From the NCBI GenBank assembly GCA_031276675.1, contig JAISMO010000158.1:1-35380 (forward strand): a stretch of DNA of 35,380 nt. The letters are read 5' to 3'. Numbering within the stretch: position 1 is the stretch's first letter; each line of letters begins with the position of its first letter. This DNA is from Tannerella sp. (lineage in GTDB: Bacteria; Bacteroidota; Bacteroidia; Bacteroidales; Tannerellaceae). Below, piece after piece: positions 25,839 through 33,859 of this stretch. Below the pieces are notes generated by a model. That model made no database searches, was not told the DNA's origin, and saw nothing but the letters and a program-made list of their open reading frames with translations. A program made the translations under genes and the position numbers.

Positions 25839-26405
25839 TTATTTCCACTGAAAGGACTGAATCAGCTCGACGATGTCTTTTCCCACATAGTCGGTCACCG
25901 GCGCCAGCGAATCGGCATCCATCCTGCACTGATAATAGAGTGCGCCGCGAAAAAAATGGCTGACGCTGTCCGTCAGCGTAAACTGAATCGGAGAGGCCGA
26001 TTCGCCGGCTATCCTGAACAGCGTGGCATGGAGATGAATCTCCCGGTTTTCATAACACTGTTCCGTGATGGCTGTCGCGTCTTTCACGCTGTGGAGGAGT
26101 AACATCCGGCATTCCTCCGCGACGGCCGGAAGTGTTTTCGGCGTGATTGCGCGATAAGTGCAGTAAACTTTGGCGTTCAGGGTTTCGTACGAAAGATTGA
26201 CCCATTCGGCGGAGCTTCCCTCCGGCGGCAGTTCGACCGTGACTGACCGGGAGACCCTGAATGTACAGGGCAAACCGTCTGCGGAGAACTCGCTGTACTG
26301 TGCCCCGGGAATATCAATCCGGTAAAGTCCGCGGGGCTTGGGCGTATACTCTGCACACGACACGCCCGTTCCCAGAAGTATGCTGCCAATGACGAGGAGA
26401 CGCAT
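25839..26405 (-). CDS. gldD: gliding motility lipoprotein GldD
   Basis: A 188-residue lipoprotein with lipobox GVSC at cysteine 17. In Flavobacterium GldD is needed for gliding; homologues also occur in non-gliding Bacteroidales with a T9SS. The mature start EYTPKPRGLYRIDIPGAQYS is characteristic of the family. The C-terminal half includes ESASPIQFTLTDSVSHFFRG, also conserved in my memory of GldD. It starts 4 bp after the gldE stop and ends 3 bp before the phosphopantetheinyl transferase start, so they are co-transcribed. Confidence 0.9.
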   Translation of the reverse strand: MRLLVIGSILLGTGVSCAEYTPKPRGLYRIDIPGAQYSEFSADGLPCTFRVSRSVTVELPPEGSSAEWVNLSYETLNAKVYCTYRAITPKTLPAVAEECRMLLLHSVKDATAITEQCYENREIHLHATLFRIAGESASPIQFTLTDSVSHFFRGALYYQCRMDADSLAPVTDYVGKDIVELIQSFQWK

Positions 26406-26409
26406 GAGG

Positions 26410-27729
26410 CTATTCTTTTATTTCCGCCGTGGAATCCATGGCGTTGAATTTGATTTTCAATACCCGGCGTTCGTCGGCCTCCAGTATCTGGAAACGAAAA
26501 CCTCTGAATTCAATTGTATCCCGGCGTTTTGGCAGGGTGCCTTTGATTTTCATCAGAAGACCGGCAAGGGTTTCGATTTCTTCCGCCATTTTCCCGAACC
26601 GGTCCGGGTCAATGTCCGTTTCGCGGAAAAAGTCGTTTAGCTGGATTTTTCCTTCAAAGATATAGCTCCCGTCCGGCAACCTGAAGAACTGTTTTTCATC
26701 ATCATCATATTCATCGGCTATTTCACCCACGATTTCTTCGATGACGTCTTCCAGCGTGACCAGTCCGGAAGTGCATCCAAATTCGTCGACGACAATCGCA
26801 ATATGCATTTTGCGGGTACGGAAATCTTCCAGCAGGTTGTCGATCTTTTTTGTTTCGGGAACGAAATACGCCGGTCGCATCAGACTTTGCCATTTGAACG
26901 TATCCTGATTTCTGATGACGGAAAGCAGGTCCTTGACGTACAGAATGCCTTTAATATTATCTTCCGATTCGTTGCATACGGGGATGCGCGAAAAGCCGGT
27001 TTTGAGAATCAGCTTCATCAGTTCCTCAAAACTGCACCTGATGTCGACCATCACCATGTCCAGCCGGGGAATCATGATTTCGTCCACTCGCTTGTTGTAG
27101 AAATGAATGATTTCGTCCAGCATTTCCTTTTCATCCATCGGATCTTTGGAAATCATGGGCGGGTCGCCGGTCGATGTCTTTTTCCTGTGGTAGCTCACGG
27201 ACGGAGGGAGAATGGGTCCGGTCACGGGTCCGAGTATCCGGACGACAGCTTTCAGGAGCGGCGCGAGGTTTTGAATGACGCGCAGTGCGCGATCGTGATT
27301 CCGCACCATAAGTCCGGGAATCAGTCCGTCGAAAAGATAACCCGCAACCATCCATCCGGAGACGGCATACAGGTAAATCAGCAATGGACGGAGCGTTCCG
27401 CCGCTTAAAATGCCGATACCGTATATGCCCAGTACAATACAGCCTGCATGTATCAGCGAACGGGCAACAGACAGTGCAAGAAACGTCCGGTACGGTTGAT
27501 CCGACAGTTGCCCGACAAAGCGATTTCCGGGAGAATCATCCGCTCTGAGGTCGCTCTTCCCGTCGGGAGAGAGGGAAAACAACGCCCTCTCTCCCGCAGC
27601 AAGCAGACATAAAAGGAACAGCAGGACGGCAATGCCGACAAAAGCAGGGATCGCAAAGGCGACCGGCTGTCCACAGGAGACGGACAGCATGAGCAGGCCC
27701 GGTAAGTAGTCGTCAGAGTCCAATGACAA
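26410..27729 (-). CDS. gldE: gliding motility-associated membrane protein GldE (CorC/HlyC type)
   Basis: A 439-residue inner membrane protein of the CNNM/CorC family. The N-terminal part has hydrophobic segments (AIPAFVGIAVLLFLLCLLAA, then PLLIYLYAVSGWMVAGYLF). A pair of CBS domains spans about 215-330 (VDEIMIPRLDMVMVDI, IVVDEFGCTSGLVTLEDVIE), followed by a CorC/HlyC domain. GldE usually sits beside gldD and is thought to stabilise it. No ATG fits: starts are TTG 27729, TTG 27723 (would read MDSDDYLPG), or ATG 27690, which would cut the N-terminus. It lies 20 bp after ssb. Confidence 0.92.
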   Translation of the reverse strand: MSLDSDDYLPGLLMLSVSCGQPVAFAIPAFVGIAVLLFLLCLLAAGERALFSLSPDGKSDLRADDSPGNRFVGQLSDQPYRTFLALSVARSLIHAGCIVLGIYGIGILSGGTLRPLLIYLYAVSGWMVAGYLFDGLIPGLMVRNHDRALRVIQNLAPLLKAVVRILGPVTGPILPPSVSYHRKKTSTGDPPMISKDPMDEKEMLDEIIHFYNKRVDEIMIPRLDMVMVDIRCSFEELMKLILKTGFSRIPVCNESEDNIKGILYVKDLLSVIRNQDTFKWQSLMRPAYFVPETKKIDNLLEDFRTRKMHIAIVVDEFGCTSGLVTLEDVIEEIVGEIADEYDDDEKQFFRLPDGSYIFEGKIQLNDFFRETDIDPDRFGKMAEEIETLAGLLMKIKGTLPKRRDTIEFRGFRFQILEADERRVLKIKFNAMDSTAEIKE

Positions 27730-27749
27730 GGTTTGCTGGTGAATACTTC

Positions 27750-28226
27750 TCAGAATGGCAAATCATCCGCGCTGTCCTGTGCCGGCGGTTCCGCCACCGA
27801 AGGCTGATAGGACGGTGCAGGCTGATAGGACGGTGCAGGCGCACTGGTTGTGGCAGAGGGCGCACCGGCGTTATCTGCGGGTTCCTGTCTCCTGTCGGCC
27901 GTATAAAACTCGACCCTGTCGGCGTAAATCTCCGTGACATAACGTTTTGCACCACTCTGGTCGTCGTAACTGCGAGTACGGATTTTTCCTTCAACATAGA
28001 CCAAAGAGCCTTTCTTGACATATTTCTCCACAAATTGAACCCGGTCGCGACTTACAACAACGTTATGCCACTCCGTCCGTTCGGGAACTTCCGTCCCGTT
28101 GGCCAGCGTATAGCCTCTATCCGACGTGGCCACGGAAAAATTGGCAACAGCATTTCCGCTGTCAAAATACCTTACTGCGGGGTCTTTCCCCACATTTCCG
28201 ATTAAAATAACTTTGTTCAATGACAT
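27750..28226 (-). CDS. ssb: single-stranded DNA-binding protein
   Basis: A 158-residue SSB that coats single-stranded DNA in replication and repair. The OB-fold occupies about residues 1-110, opening with MSLNKVILIGNVGKDPAVRY. A flexible linker follows, rich in A, P, S, T and Q, and the acidic tip DSADDLPF ends the protein for partner binding. The linker includes a perfect duplication of six residues (APSYQP twice) encoded by an 18-bp direct repeat. Order mutY-ssb-gldE is common in Bacteroidales. A -7 element lies 30 bp upstream. Confidence 0.97.
   Translation of the reverse strand: MSLNKVILIGNVGKDPAVRYFDSGNAVANFSVATSDRGYTLANGTEVPERTEWHNVVVSRDRVQFVEKYVKKGSLVYVEGKIRTRSYDDQSGAKRYVTEIYADRVEFYTADRRQEPADNAGAPSATTSAPAPSYQPAPSYQPSVAEPPAQDSADDLPF
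27802..27837. repeat. 18-bp direct repeat, two copies, in ssb
   Basis: Two adjacent perfect copies of an 18-bp unit (27802-27819 and 27820-27837) containing CTGATAGGACGGTGCA. They encode a repeated six-residue block in the SSB linker. Gain or loss keeps the frame. Confidence 0.9.
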
Positions 28227-28255
28227 ATTTATGAATGGATTTATAATTTACAACA

Positions 28256-28263
28256 CAAATGTA
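28256..28263 (-). promoter_or_regulatory. -7 promoter element for the ssb operon
   Basis: The minus strand reads TACATTTG, an exact match to TAnnTTTG, 29 bp before the ssb ATG. A run of eight A lies upstream on the minus strand. The -33 element is not obvious. Confidence 0.55.
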
Positions 28264-28324
28264 AGGACTTTTTTTTACCTGTCCGCGCAATGCTGTTAAA
28301 AAAACAGGGCGTGGCGGTAAAATC

Positions 28325-29398
28325 TCAGACGGTTTCCGACAAATAGTTGTATATCAACTTTGGAACGGGGTAGTTGCCCAGGGTACTTTTTTCTATTTTC
28401 AGATAGTCTCTCAGCGCGGCATTTTCCGTTTGAATTTCGGCCCGGTAAAAGGTCGCATACAGAATCTGGTGAGACAGGACATGTTTGACGCCACTCTTTT
28501 CAACCGTCAGTGCAGACGTGCCAGTGGCATTGAACAGTTTCCTGAAGGCCGGCGTTTCCCGCAGTTCGGCAAAATCCATCGTTCGCTCCGTCTCTATCAG
28601 AGGCAGTTCAAACAGTCCTTTCCAGATGTCGTTTTGGGTACGGCGATACAGGTAAGTGTATTCCCTGTCATAGATGATATATAAATAATGGAAATAGCGG
28701 TTGCGTGTTTTGGTCCTGTGTTGCCTGACCGGAAACTGCTGCGGATTTCCGGAGGCATAGCCCATGCACCGGTTCTCAAACGGACACTGACGGCAGTCCG
28801 GATTCTGCGGAACGCACTGTAATGCGCCAAATTCCATGACAGCCTGATTGTGCAGTCCGGCCATCTGTGGATTCATGATGAGGCGAGCCAGCTCGGAGTA
28901 CTGTTTTTTTCCTTCCCCCGTATCAATGGGTGTTTGAATCGCATAAAGTCGTCCCAGCACGCGGAAGACATTCCCGTCGACGACCGGATAGGGCCGGTTC
29001 CATGCAAAAGACGCGATAGCGGCTGCCGTATATTCGCCGACGCCTCTCAGGGAAAGAATGTCCTCATAACGCTGAGGGAATGTGCCGTGAAAACGGGTTT
29101 GAATATCTTTCGCCGCTTCGTGCAGGTTGCGGGCACGGGAATAATATCCCAGTCCCTGCCAGTATTTCAATACGGTTTCCTGCGTGGCTTCGGCCAGACT
29201 TGTCACATCGGGGAACCGCCGGACGAATCGCAGGTAATACTCCATGCCCTGTACAACCCGGGTTTGCTGGAGAATAATTTCCGAAATCCATATCAAATAG
29301 GGATCCTTTGTTTGTCTCCAGGGCAAATCCCGTTTATTTTCCTCATACCAGGTAAAAAAAATTTCGCTCTCCTGATTTTTTTCATACAATTGACTCAT
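28325..29398 (-). CDS. mutY: A/G-specific adenine DNA glycosylase
   Basis: Removes adenine mispaired with 8-oxoguanine. The 357-residue protein has the catalytic glutamate 40 in ISEIILQQTRV, a helix-hairpin-helix (LSLRGVGEYTAAAIASFAW) and catalytic aspartate 141 in YPVVDGNVFRV. The iron-sulfur cysteines are 195, 202, 205 and 211, in the standard 6-2-5 spacing. The C-terminal Nudix-like domain for 8-oxoG recognition ends with KLIYNYLSETV. It is upstream of ssb on the same strand with a 98-bp gap and separate promoters, and divergent from the HU gene. Confidence 0.97.
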   Translation of the reverse strand: MSQLYEKNQESEIFFTWYEENKRDLPWRQTKDPYLIWISEIILQQTRVVQGMEYYLRFVRRFPDVTSLAEATQETVLKYWQGLGYYSRARNLHEAAKDIQTRFHGTFPQRYEDILSLRGVGEYTAAAIASFAWNRPYPVVDGNVFRVLGRLYAIQTPIDTGEGKKQYSELARLIMNPQMAGLHNQAVMEFGALQCVPQNPDCRQCPFENRCMGYASGNPQQFPVRQHRTKTRNRYFHYLYIIYDREYTYLYRRTQNDIWKGLFELPLIETERTMDFAELRETPAFRKLFNATGTSALTVEKSGVKHVLSHQILYATFYRAEIQTENAALRDYLKIEKSTLGNYPVPKLIYNYLSETV

Positions 29399-29432
29399 AG
29401 ACTGTTATATTTTTTGTCGTATAATTTCGGCA

Positions 29433-29440
29433 CAAACATA
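29433..29440 (-). promoter_or_regulatory. -7 promoter element for mutY
   Basis: The minus strand reads TATGTTTG, an exact TAnnTTTG match, 34 bp upstream of the mutY ATG at 29398. No clear -33 word was found. Confidence 0.5.
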
Positions 29441-29506
29441 CGGATATCTCGCGAAAATTTATCTCACTTTTTCGGGAAAAAGAACGGCATATTGAAATAA
29501 ATACTA

Positions 29507-29514
29507 TATATTTG
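29507..29514 (+). promoter_or_regulatory. -7 promoter element for the HU gene
   Basis: TATATTTG matches TAnnTTTG exactly, 43 bp upstream of the HU ATG. It is divergent from the mutY promoter, with about 66 bp between the two elements. Confidence 0.55.
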
Positions 29515-29557
29515 CAATCCAAAAAATTAGAATTTTATTCATTTAAATAGTTATGAT

Positions 29558-29836
29558 ATGACAAAGGCAGACATTGTTAGTGAGATTTCAAAGAGTACAG
29601 GTATTGACAAAAGTACAGTTTTGTCTACCGTTGAGACGTTTATGGATGTAGTAAAGATTTCTTTATCCAGGGGGGAGAATGTGTATTTGAGAGGTTTTGG
29701 CAGCTTTGTGGTTAAAACGCGAGCTCAGAAAACCGCGCGTAACATTTCAAAGAACACAACGATTATTATTCCGGAACATGACATTCCGTCATTCAAACCG
29801 GCAAAAGTATTTTTGAACAGTGTGGCTGAGAAGTAA
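29558..29836 (+). CDS. HU family DNA-binding protein
   Basis: A 92-residue histone-like protein that bends and compacts DNA. It begins MTKADIVSEISKSTGIDKST, has the dimer-core motif VYLRGFGSFVVKTRAQKTAR and the beta-arm segment IIPEHDIPSFKPAK, and ends FLNSVAEK. Length and motifs are normal for HU/IHF. The bS22-like gene starts 34 bp later and rng follows, a conserved Bacteroidales arrangement. Confidence 0.96.
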   Translation: MTKADIVSEISKSTGIDKSTVLSTVETFMDVVKISLSRGENVYLRGFGSFVVKTRAQKTARNISKNTTIIIPEHDIPSFKPAKVFLNSVAEK

Positions 29837-29870
29837 TAGTCTGAAGTGTTGAATTTAAAATTGGGAATTT

Positions 29871-29960
29871 ATGCCTAGCGGTAAAAAGAGAAAAAGACAT
29901 AAAATGTCAACGCACAAGCGTAAAAAAAGACTTAAAAAAAATAGACATAAGAAGAAATAA
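29871..29960 (+). CDS. 29-residue bS22/mS38-like small ribosomal protein (AURKAIP1/COX24 domain)
   Basis: A very short gene between HU and rng encoding 29 residues, of which 20 are K, R or H. It begins MPSGKKRKRHKMSTHKRKKR and ends LKKNRHKKK. This fits the AURKAIP1/COX24 family from memory, which includes mitochondrial small-subunit protein mS38 and mycobacterial bS22, a peptide bound to rRNA near the decoding site. Position between HU and rng is conserved in Bacteroidales. It is easily missed because of its size. A strong terminator follows 13 bp after its stop. Confidence 0.85.
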   Translation: MPSGKKRKRHKMSTHKRKKRLKKNRHKKK

Positions 29961-29973
29961 GTCTTAGTGAGCG

Positions 29974-30015
29974 AAAAGAACAAACTTAATGAGAAACTTT
30001 TAAGTTTGTTCTTTT
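29974..30015 (+). terminator. strong hairpin terminator after HU and the bS22-like gene
   Basis: A perfect 16-bp stem: AAAAGAACAAACTTAA (29974-29989) with its complement at 30000-30015, around a 10-nt loop. The 3' arm ends in four T and continues GTTTAAA. It separates HU and the small ribosomal gene from rng. The symmetric A/T ends could let it work in both directions. Confidence 0.85.
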
Positions 30016-30042
30016 GTTTAAATACATAGAAAATAGTCAGTT

Positions 30043-31614
30043 GTGGTAAGTGAATTAGTTGTAGACGTAAGATCGAAAGAAATCTCAATCGCTGTATTGG
30101 AAGATAAGAGTTTGGTGGAGTTTCAAAAAGAACCCCGAAGTGATTCTTTTGCCGTAGGTAATATCTATCTGGGGAGAGTAAAAAAATTACTTCCGGGATT
30201 GAATGCCGCGTTTGTTGATGTAGGCTGTAAAAAGGAAGCCTTTCTGCACTATCAGGATTTGGGCTCCACTTTTAATACACAGCAAAAATATTTGAAGCAA
30301 CTGAAAGATGACCCGAAAAAGCGCCCGTCCGTTTCCAAAATACAGATATTACCTGAAATAGAGAAAGAGGGAAGCATCGGTAACGTGTTAACTGTAGGGC
30401 TGGACGTGCTTGTGCAGATTGCCAAGGAACCGATTTCAACGAAAGGCCCGCGTTTGACGGCAGAACTCTCATTCGCAGGCCGTTTTCTGGTGGTGATGCC
30501 GTTTTCAGACAAAATTTCCGTTTCCACCAAAATCAAGTCCAATGAAGAGCGGGCACGTTTACGTCAACTGATCCAGAGCGTAAAGCCGAAGAATATCAGT
30601 GTCATCGTGCGCACGTCGGCCGAAGGAAAGCGAGTAGCCGAATTAGACGGAGAATTGAAATCTTTGCTCAAACGGATGGAAGACACTCTGTTCAAGATGC
30701 CGAAACTGAAAGCGCCAGTGATTGCGTATGAAGAAACGGCGCGTATCGTTGCGCTTTTGCGTGATATTTTTAATGCTTCCTTTCAACACATCTACATCAA
30801 TGATCAGGAAGTATACCGGAGTGTATACGAATATGTGAACCTGATTGCGCCGGAACAGAAAAACATCGTGAAACTGTATTCCGATGAGTTGCCGATCTTT
30901 GACAAATTCGGCATTACGAAACAAATCAAGTCTCTGCTTGGACGTACGGTGACCTACAAAGGCGGTGCATACCTGATCATTGAACATACCGAGGCCATGC
31001 ATGTGATTGACGTGAACAGCGGCAATCGCATGAAAGGCAGTACGGAACAGGAAAAAACGGCTTTTGAGGTGAATCTTGCAGCAGCCGATGAGATTGCCCG
31101 CCAGTTGCGTTTGCGCGATATGGGCGGAATTATTGTAGTCGATTTCATAGACATGGCAGAAGCGTCGAACCGCCAGCAGCTCTATGAACACATGAACAAG
31201 GCGATGTCGAATGATCGAGCTAAGCATAATATTCTTCCGCTTAGCAAGTTTTGCCTGATGCAACTCACTCGTCAGAGAGTGCGTCCGATTCTGGATATAC
31301 AGACCTCTGAGAGTTGTCCCTCCTGCTTCGGGACAGGCGTCGTGAAATCATCCATCCTGTTTACCGACAGTCTGGAAGAAAAGATTGACTGCCTGGTGAA
31401 CGTACATAATGTAAAAAAAATCACCCTGCATGTGCATCCTTATGTAGCTGCCTATATCAATAAAGGTATATGGTCGCTGGGATTGCAGTGGAGGATGAAG
31501 TATTCGGCCGGGATGAAAATCATTCCCGATCAAAGCCTGGCCTTTCTGGAATATAAATTCTATGACTGGGAAAAAAACGAACTGGATATGAAGGAAGAAA
31601 AAGAGATGAAATAG
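30043..31614 (+). CDS. rng: ribonuclease E/G family protein
   Basis: A 523-residue endoribonuclease for rRNA maturation and RNA turnover. It starts with GTG at 30043 (VSELVVDVRSKEISIAVLED), which matches the N-terminus of Bacteroides relatives; no ATG is close. An S1-like domain comes first (NIYLGRVKKLLPGLNAAFVD). The metal-binding aspartates lie in IDVNSGNRM and IIVVDFIDMA. The zinc-link motif is CPSCFGTG near residue 430. It follows the terminator by 27 bp, so it needs its own promoter or read-through. Confidence 0.95.
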   Translation: MVSELVVDVRSKEISIAVLEDKSLVEFQKEPRSDSFAVGNIYLGRVKKLLPGLNAAFVDVGCKKEAFLHYQDLGSTFNTQQKYLKQLKDDPKKRPSVSKIQILPEIEKEGSIGNVLTVGLDVLVQIAKEPISTKGPRLTAELSFAGRFLVVMPFSDKISVSTKIKSNEERARLRQLIQSVKPKNISVIVRTSAEGKRVAELDGELKSLLKRMEDTLFKMPKLKAPVIAYEETARIVALLRDIFNASFQHIYINDQEVYRSVYEYVNLIAPEQKNIVKLYSDELPIFDKFGITKQIKSLLGRTVTYKGGAYLIIEHTEAMHVIDVNSGNRMKGSTEQEKTAFEVNLAAADEIARQLRLRDMGGIIVVDFIDMAEASNRQQLYEHMNKAMSNDRAKHNILPLSKFCLMQLTRQRVRPILDIQTSESCPSCFGTGVVKSSILFTDSLEEKIDCLVNVHNVKKITLHVHPYVAAYINKGIWSLGLQWRMKYSAGMKIIPDQSLAFLEYKFYDWEKNELDMKEEKEMK

Positions 31615-31685
31615 AGCAGGAAAACCGCCTTTCCGTTGCTTTGATTTCGTAGTTTTATCTTGTGAATGATCCATATGTATGAACG

Positions 31686-32564
31686 ATGGAAAAAAAGATT
31701 TTTATTTCTCTTTGTGTCATGAGTTTGTATTTCTCTTCCGTTGCGCAGGAAAAAATTATCAGACTGTTTCCGGCAGGAGCTCCGGGTAATACAATTGCGT
31801 CGGAAGAGGTAGCCGATGAAAGTGGTAACCGAGTGGCAAATGAAACCGTACAGCGGATCACGAACGTCAGCCAGCCGGTCATCACGATTTACGAACCTTC
31901 TGAAGAATTGGCAAATGGCTCGGCTGTCATAGTTTGTCCCGGCGGCGGATATAACTTGCTGGCGTATGATTTGGAAGGAGATGAGGTATGCCTTTGGTTA
32001 AATGAGTTGGGTATTACAGCCATTTTGCTGAAATACAGGGTGCCTCAGCCTCCCGAACAAAAAAAGCACGAAGCGCCGTTACAGGATTTGCAACGGGCTG
32101 TCAGTTATGTTCGGGCTAATGCAAGCGAGTTGAATATTGATCCGGATCGCATTGGCGTAATGGGTTTTTCGGCAGGTGCACACTTGTCGGTAATGGCCTG
32201 TAATTCGTTTGACAAGCGTGCATATCTGCCGCTGGATGAGGTGGACCGGACAAGCAGCAGGCCGAATTTCTGTCTGTTGGTTTATCCGGCCTACCTGGAC
32301 GGAGAAAATTTCCGGCTTGCCCCGGAAATACAGGTCTCGTCCAAAACGCCGCCGACGATGCTGATTCAAACCGAAGACGATCGATCGTATATCAACAGCA
32401 GTTTATTCTACTATTATGCGCTGAAGGAGGCCGGTGTCCCCGTCTGGATGCACCTTTACCACCGCGGCGGACATGGTTACGGGTTGCGCGATACGGGCGC
32501 CATGGTGAACAGCTGGCCGGACCGGGCAGAAGACTGGTTCCGGGAAATCGGAATCATAGATTGA
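31686..32564 (+). CDS. secreted alpha/beta hydrolase (esterase/lipase type)
   Basis: A 292-residue exported hydrolase with signal peptide MEKKIFISLCVMSLYFSSVA. The fold signatures of BD-FAE or acetyl-xylan-esterase-like enzymes are present: oxyanion-hole CPGGGYNLLAYDLEG, the nucleophile GFSAGAH, an acid in TEDDRSY and the histidine in GGHGYG. Such enzymes usually deacetylate plant or host glycans, but the substrate is not certain. An upstream ATG at 31677 is possible; 31686 is preferred for the signal peptide. It stands alone, not inside a visible glycan locus. Confidence 0.9.
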   Translation: MEKKIFISLCVMSLYFSSVAQEKIIRLFPAGAPGNTIASEEVADESGNRVANETVQRITNVSQPVITIYEPSEELANGSAVIVCPGGGYNLLAYDLEGDEVCLWLNELGITAILLKYRVPQPPEQKKHEAPLQDLQRAVSYVRANASELNIDPDRIGVMGFSAGAHLSVMACNSFDKRAYLPLDEVDRTSSRPNFCLLVYPAYLDGENFRLAPEIQVSSKTPPTMLIQTEDDRSYINSSLFYYYALKEAGVPVWMHLYHRGGHGYGLRDTGAMVNSWPDRAEDWFREIGIID

Positions 32565-32724
32565 CCGGTGATGACGTTATACGACAAACCCCTGTCAACC
32601 ATAAAAAAGTGATTGAAAATTATTCCATTTCATCAACAATGACACGCTGAGTGTTGAGGGATACATGGTCCCTGTAAGCCTGAGTAAATTAAATAGATTT
32701 ATAAACAACAAAAGAAAGAATATT
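32565..32724. other. gene-free stretch before the pseudogene
   Basis: No open frame of interest. A 5-bp stem (AGGGA with TCCCT) is present near 32656-32674 and AT-rich sequence follows. It forms the first part of the 424-bp gap between the esterase and the lipoprotein genes; the rest is the probable pseudogene. Confidence 0.5.
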
Positions 32725-32976
32725 ATGAAAGCAAAAGTATTTTATTCGGTTTTATGTCTGTTGGCTTGACGTCAGAAACAGGAAAAAGCCAACAAATATT
32801 ATGCGGCAAAATCATCAAAGTAAAAAGAATTATCCGGATTTCATTACAATTCTTCTTTAAGTGCCATGCTTAAAGTTTCAGGTGATGAAAAGTCCTGAAA
32901 GGACCTTCGAGAGAAAACGGATAATGCATTTTTTATTGATGAAAATGAGGAAACTGTGATTGTAAAACATAATTAA
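32725..32976 (+). pseudogene. probable remnant of a small secreted protein gene
   Basis: From ATG 32725 one frame runs 84 codons to TAA with three internal stops: TGA after MKAKVFYSVLCLLA, TAA after a lysine-rich stretch, and TGA after SLSAMLKVSGDEKS. The final part, KDLREKTDNAFFIDENEETV, looks protein-like and ends before the next gene. A signal-peptide-like start and continued coding character in one frame suggest a decayed gene. Two small hairpins (32855-32875, 32892-32904) lie inside, so a structured RNA is the alternative. Confidence 0.35.
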
Positions 32977-32988
32977 TTCCACAAACAA

Positions 32989-33777
32989 ATGAAGAAACTA
33001 TGGTCTCTATTCTTTTTGATACTGTACATGTCGTGTAACAATAATGTCATGAATGACCGGATGTTCAACGGCAATGAGTACGCAGATCAACCGGATTGCA
33101 AACAGTTGACGGACACAACCGGTTTGAATCTCTATCCCTTCACGCCTTTTACGGATGAAGAGGTGAAAACGCTGGCTTACGGCACAAAACTGAAACGGCG
33201 GCAAATACCCGACGACGCTTTGCGCGGGATGACGACGAAAGAGTTGTTTTATCAATTCGTTCTGTGTGACATGTCCCCCGGCATGTATTTGCATCATTCG
33301 GCTCAGGCAGGTTTCCGGGCAACGGTGAAACAGCTGAACATGCTCCCCGAACTGCTGAACCGCCCCGATGCCGGACGTGTCCTGCTTGATCTGCTCGGGG
33401 GAGTGGAACTTGCGGCGCTGGACGGAGCGGGCTGCTTTCATGCTTACGAATGTATGCAGCGAATCATTGCACAGGCGGAAGTAATTGACCGCATGAGGGA
33501 GGAGGAGATTGACGAATACATCGCGCTGATGATGTACCATCAGGAAACAGTCCGGGAGTTGTCCGAAACAAATGACAGCTGGAATTATCCCGAAAGCCTG
33601 GCTGCTGTCTTCTACGGACTGGGTAATGTGATGCTCAGGTTTGAATATGAACCGTTTCACCGGCTTGTTGAAACCGATGCCGGCGTAAGCGGACTGATGG
33701 CGGGAAACAATCTGAAAAGTGCGCAAACCGTTTCGCTGATTAATAACTGTATCGCTCATTTTAAGGATGTCTTCTAA
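32989..33777 (+). CDS. lipoprotein of uncharacterised Bacteroidales family, paralogue 1
   Basis: A 262-residue lipoprotein (signal MKKLWSLFFLILYMSC, lipid cysteine 16). A conserved-looking region starts near residue 55: FTDEEVKTLAYGTKLKRRQI, then IPDDALRGMTTKELFYQFVL, and TVKQLNMLPELLNRPDAGRV. From memory, phrases like IPxxxLxxMTTxxLxxxxLxxP and FNxLxELxxRxDA mark a family of unnamed lipoproteins in gut and oral Bacteroidales. The remainder looks alpha-helical. The neighbouring gene at 33860 shares the same motif order, so the two are probably ancient duplicates. Function is unknown; an outer membrane or surface location is likely. Confidence 0.85.
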   Translation: MKKLWSLFFLILYMSCNNNVMNDRMFNGNEYADQPDCKQLTDTTGLNLYPFTPFTDEEVKTLAYGTKLKRRQIPDDALRGMTTKELFYQFVLCDMSPGMYLHHSAQAGFRATVKQLNMLPELLNRPDAGRVLLDLLGGVELAALDGAGCFHAYECMQRIIAQAEVIDRMREEEIDEYIALMMYHQETVRELSETNDSWNYPESLAAVFYGLGNVMLRFEYEPFHRLVETDAGVSGLMAGNNLKSAQTVSLINNCIAHFKDVF

Positions 33778-33786
33778 ACGGAAGTT

Positions 33787-33849
33787 ATGGATGATGCCGT
33801 ATTGATTCATGAAACAGTTAGAATGACAGACCGTTTTATTAAACAGTAA
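33787..33849 (+). pseudogene. possible C-terminal remnant of a third paralogue
   Basis: A 20-codon frame between the two lipoprotein genes encodes MDDAVLIHETVRMTDRFIKQ. Its helix resembles the C-terminal helices of both neighbours (TVSLINNCIAHFKDVF and FDAVEKYARQFL). It may be the tail of a deleted copy, or a chance frame. Confidence 0.25.
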
Positions 33850-33859
33850 AAGGATTGGC

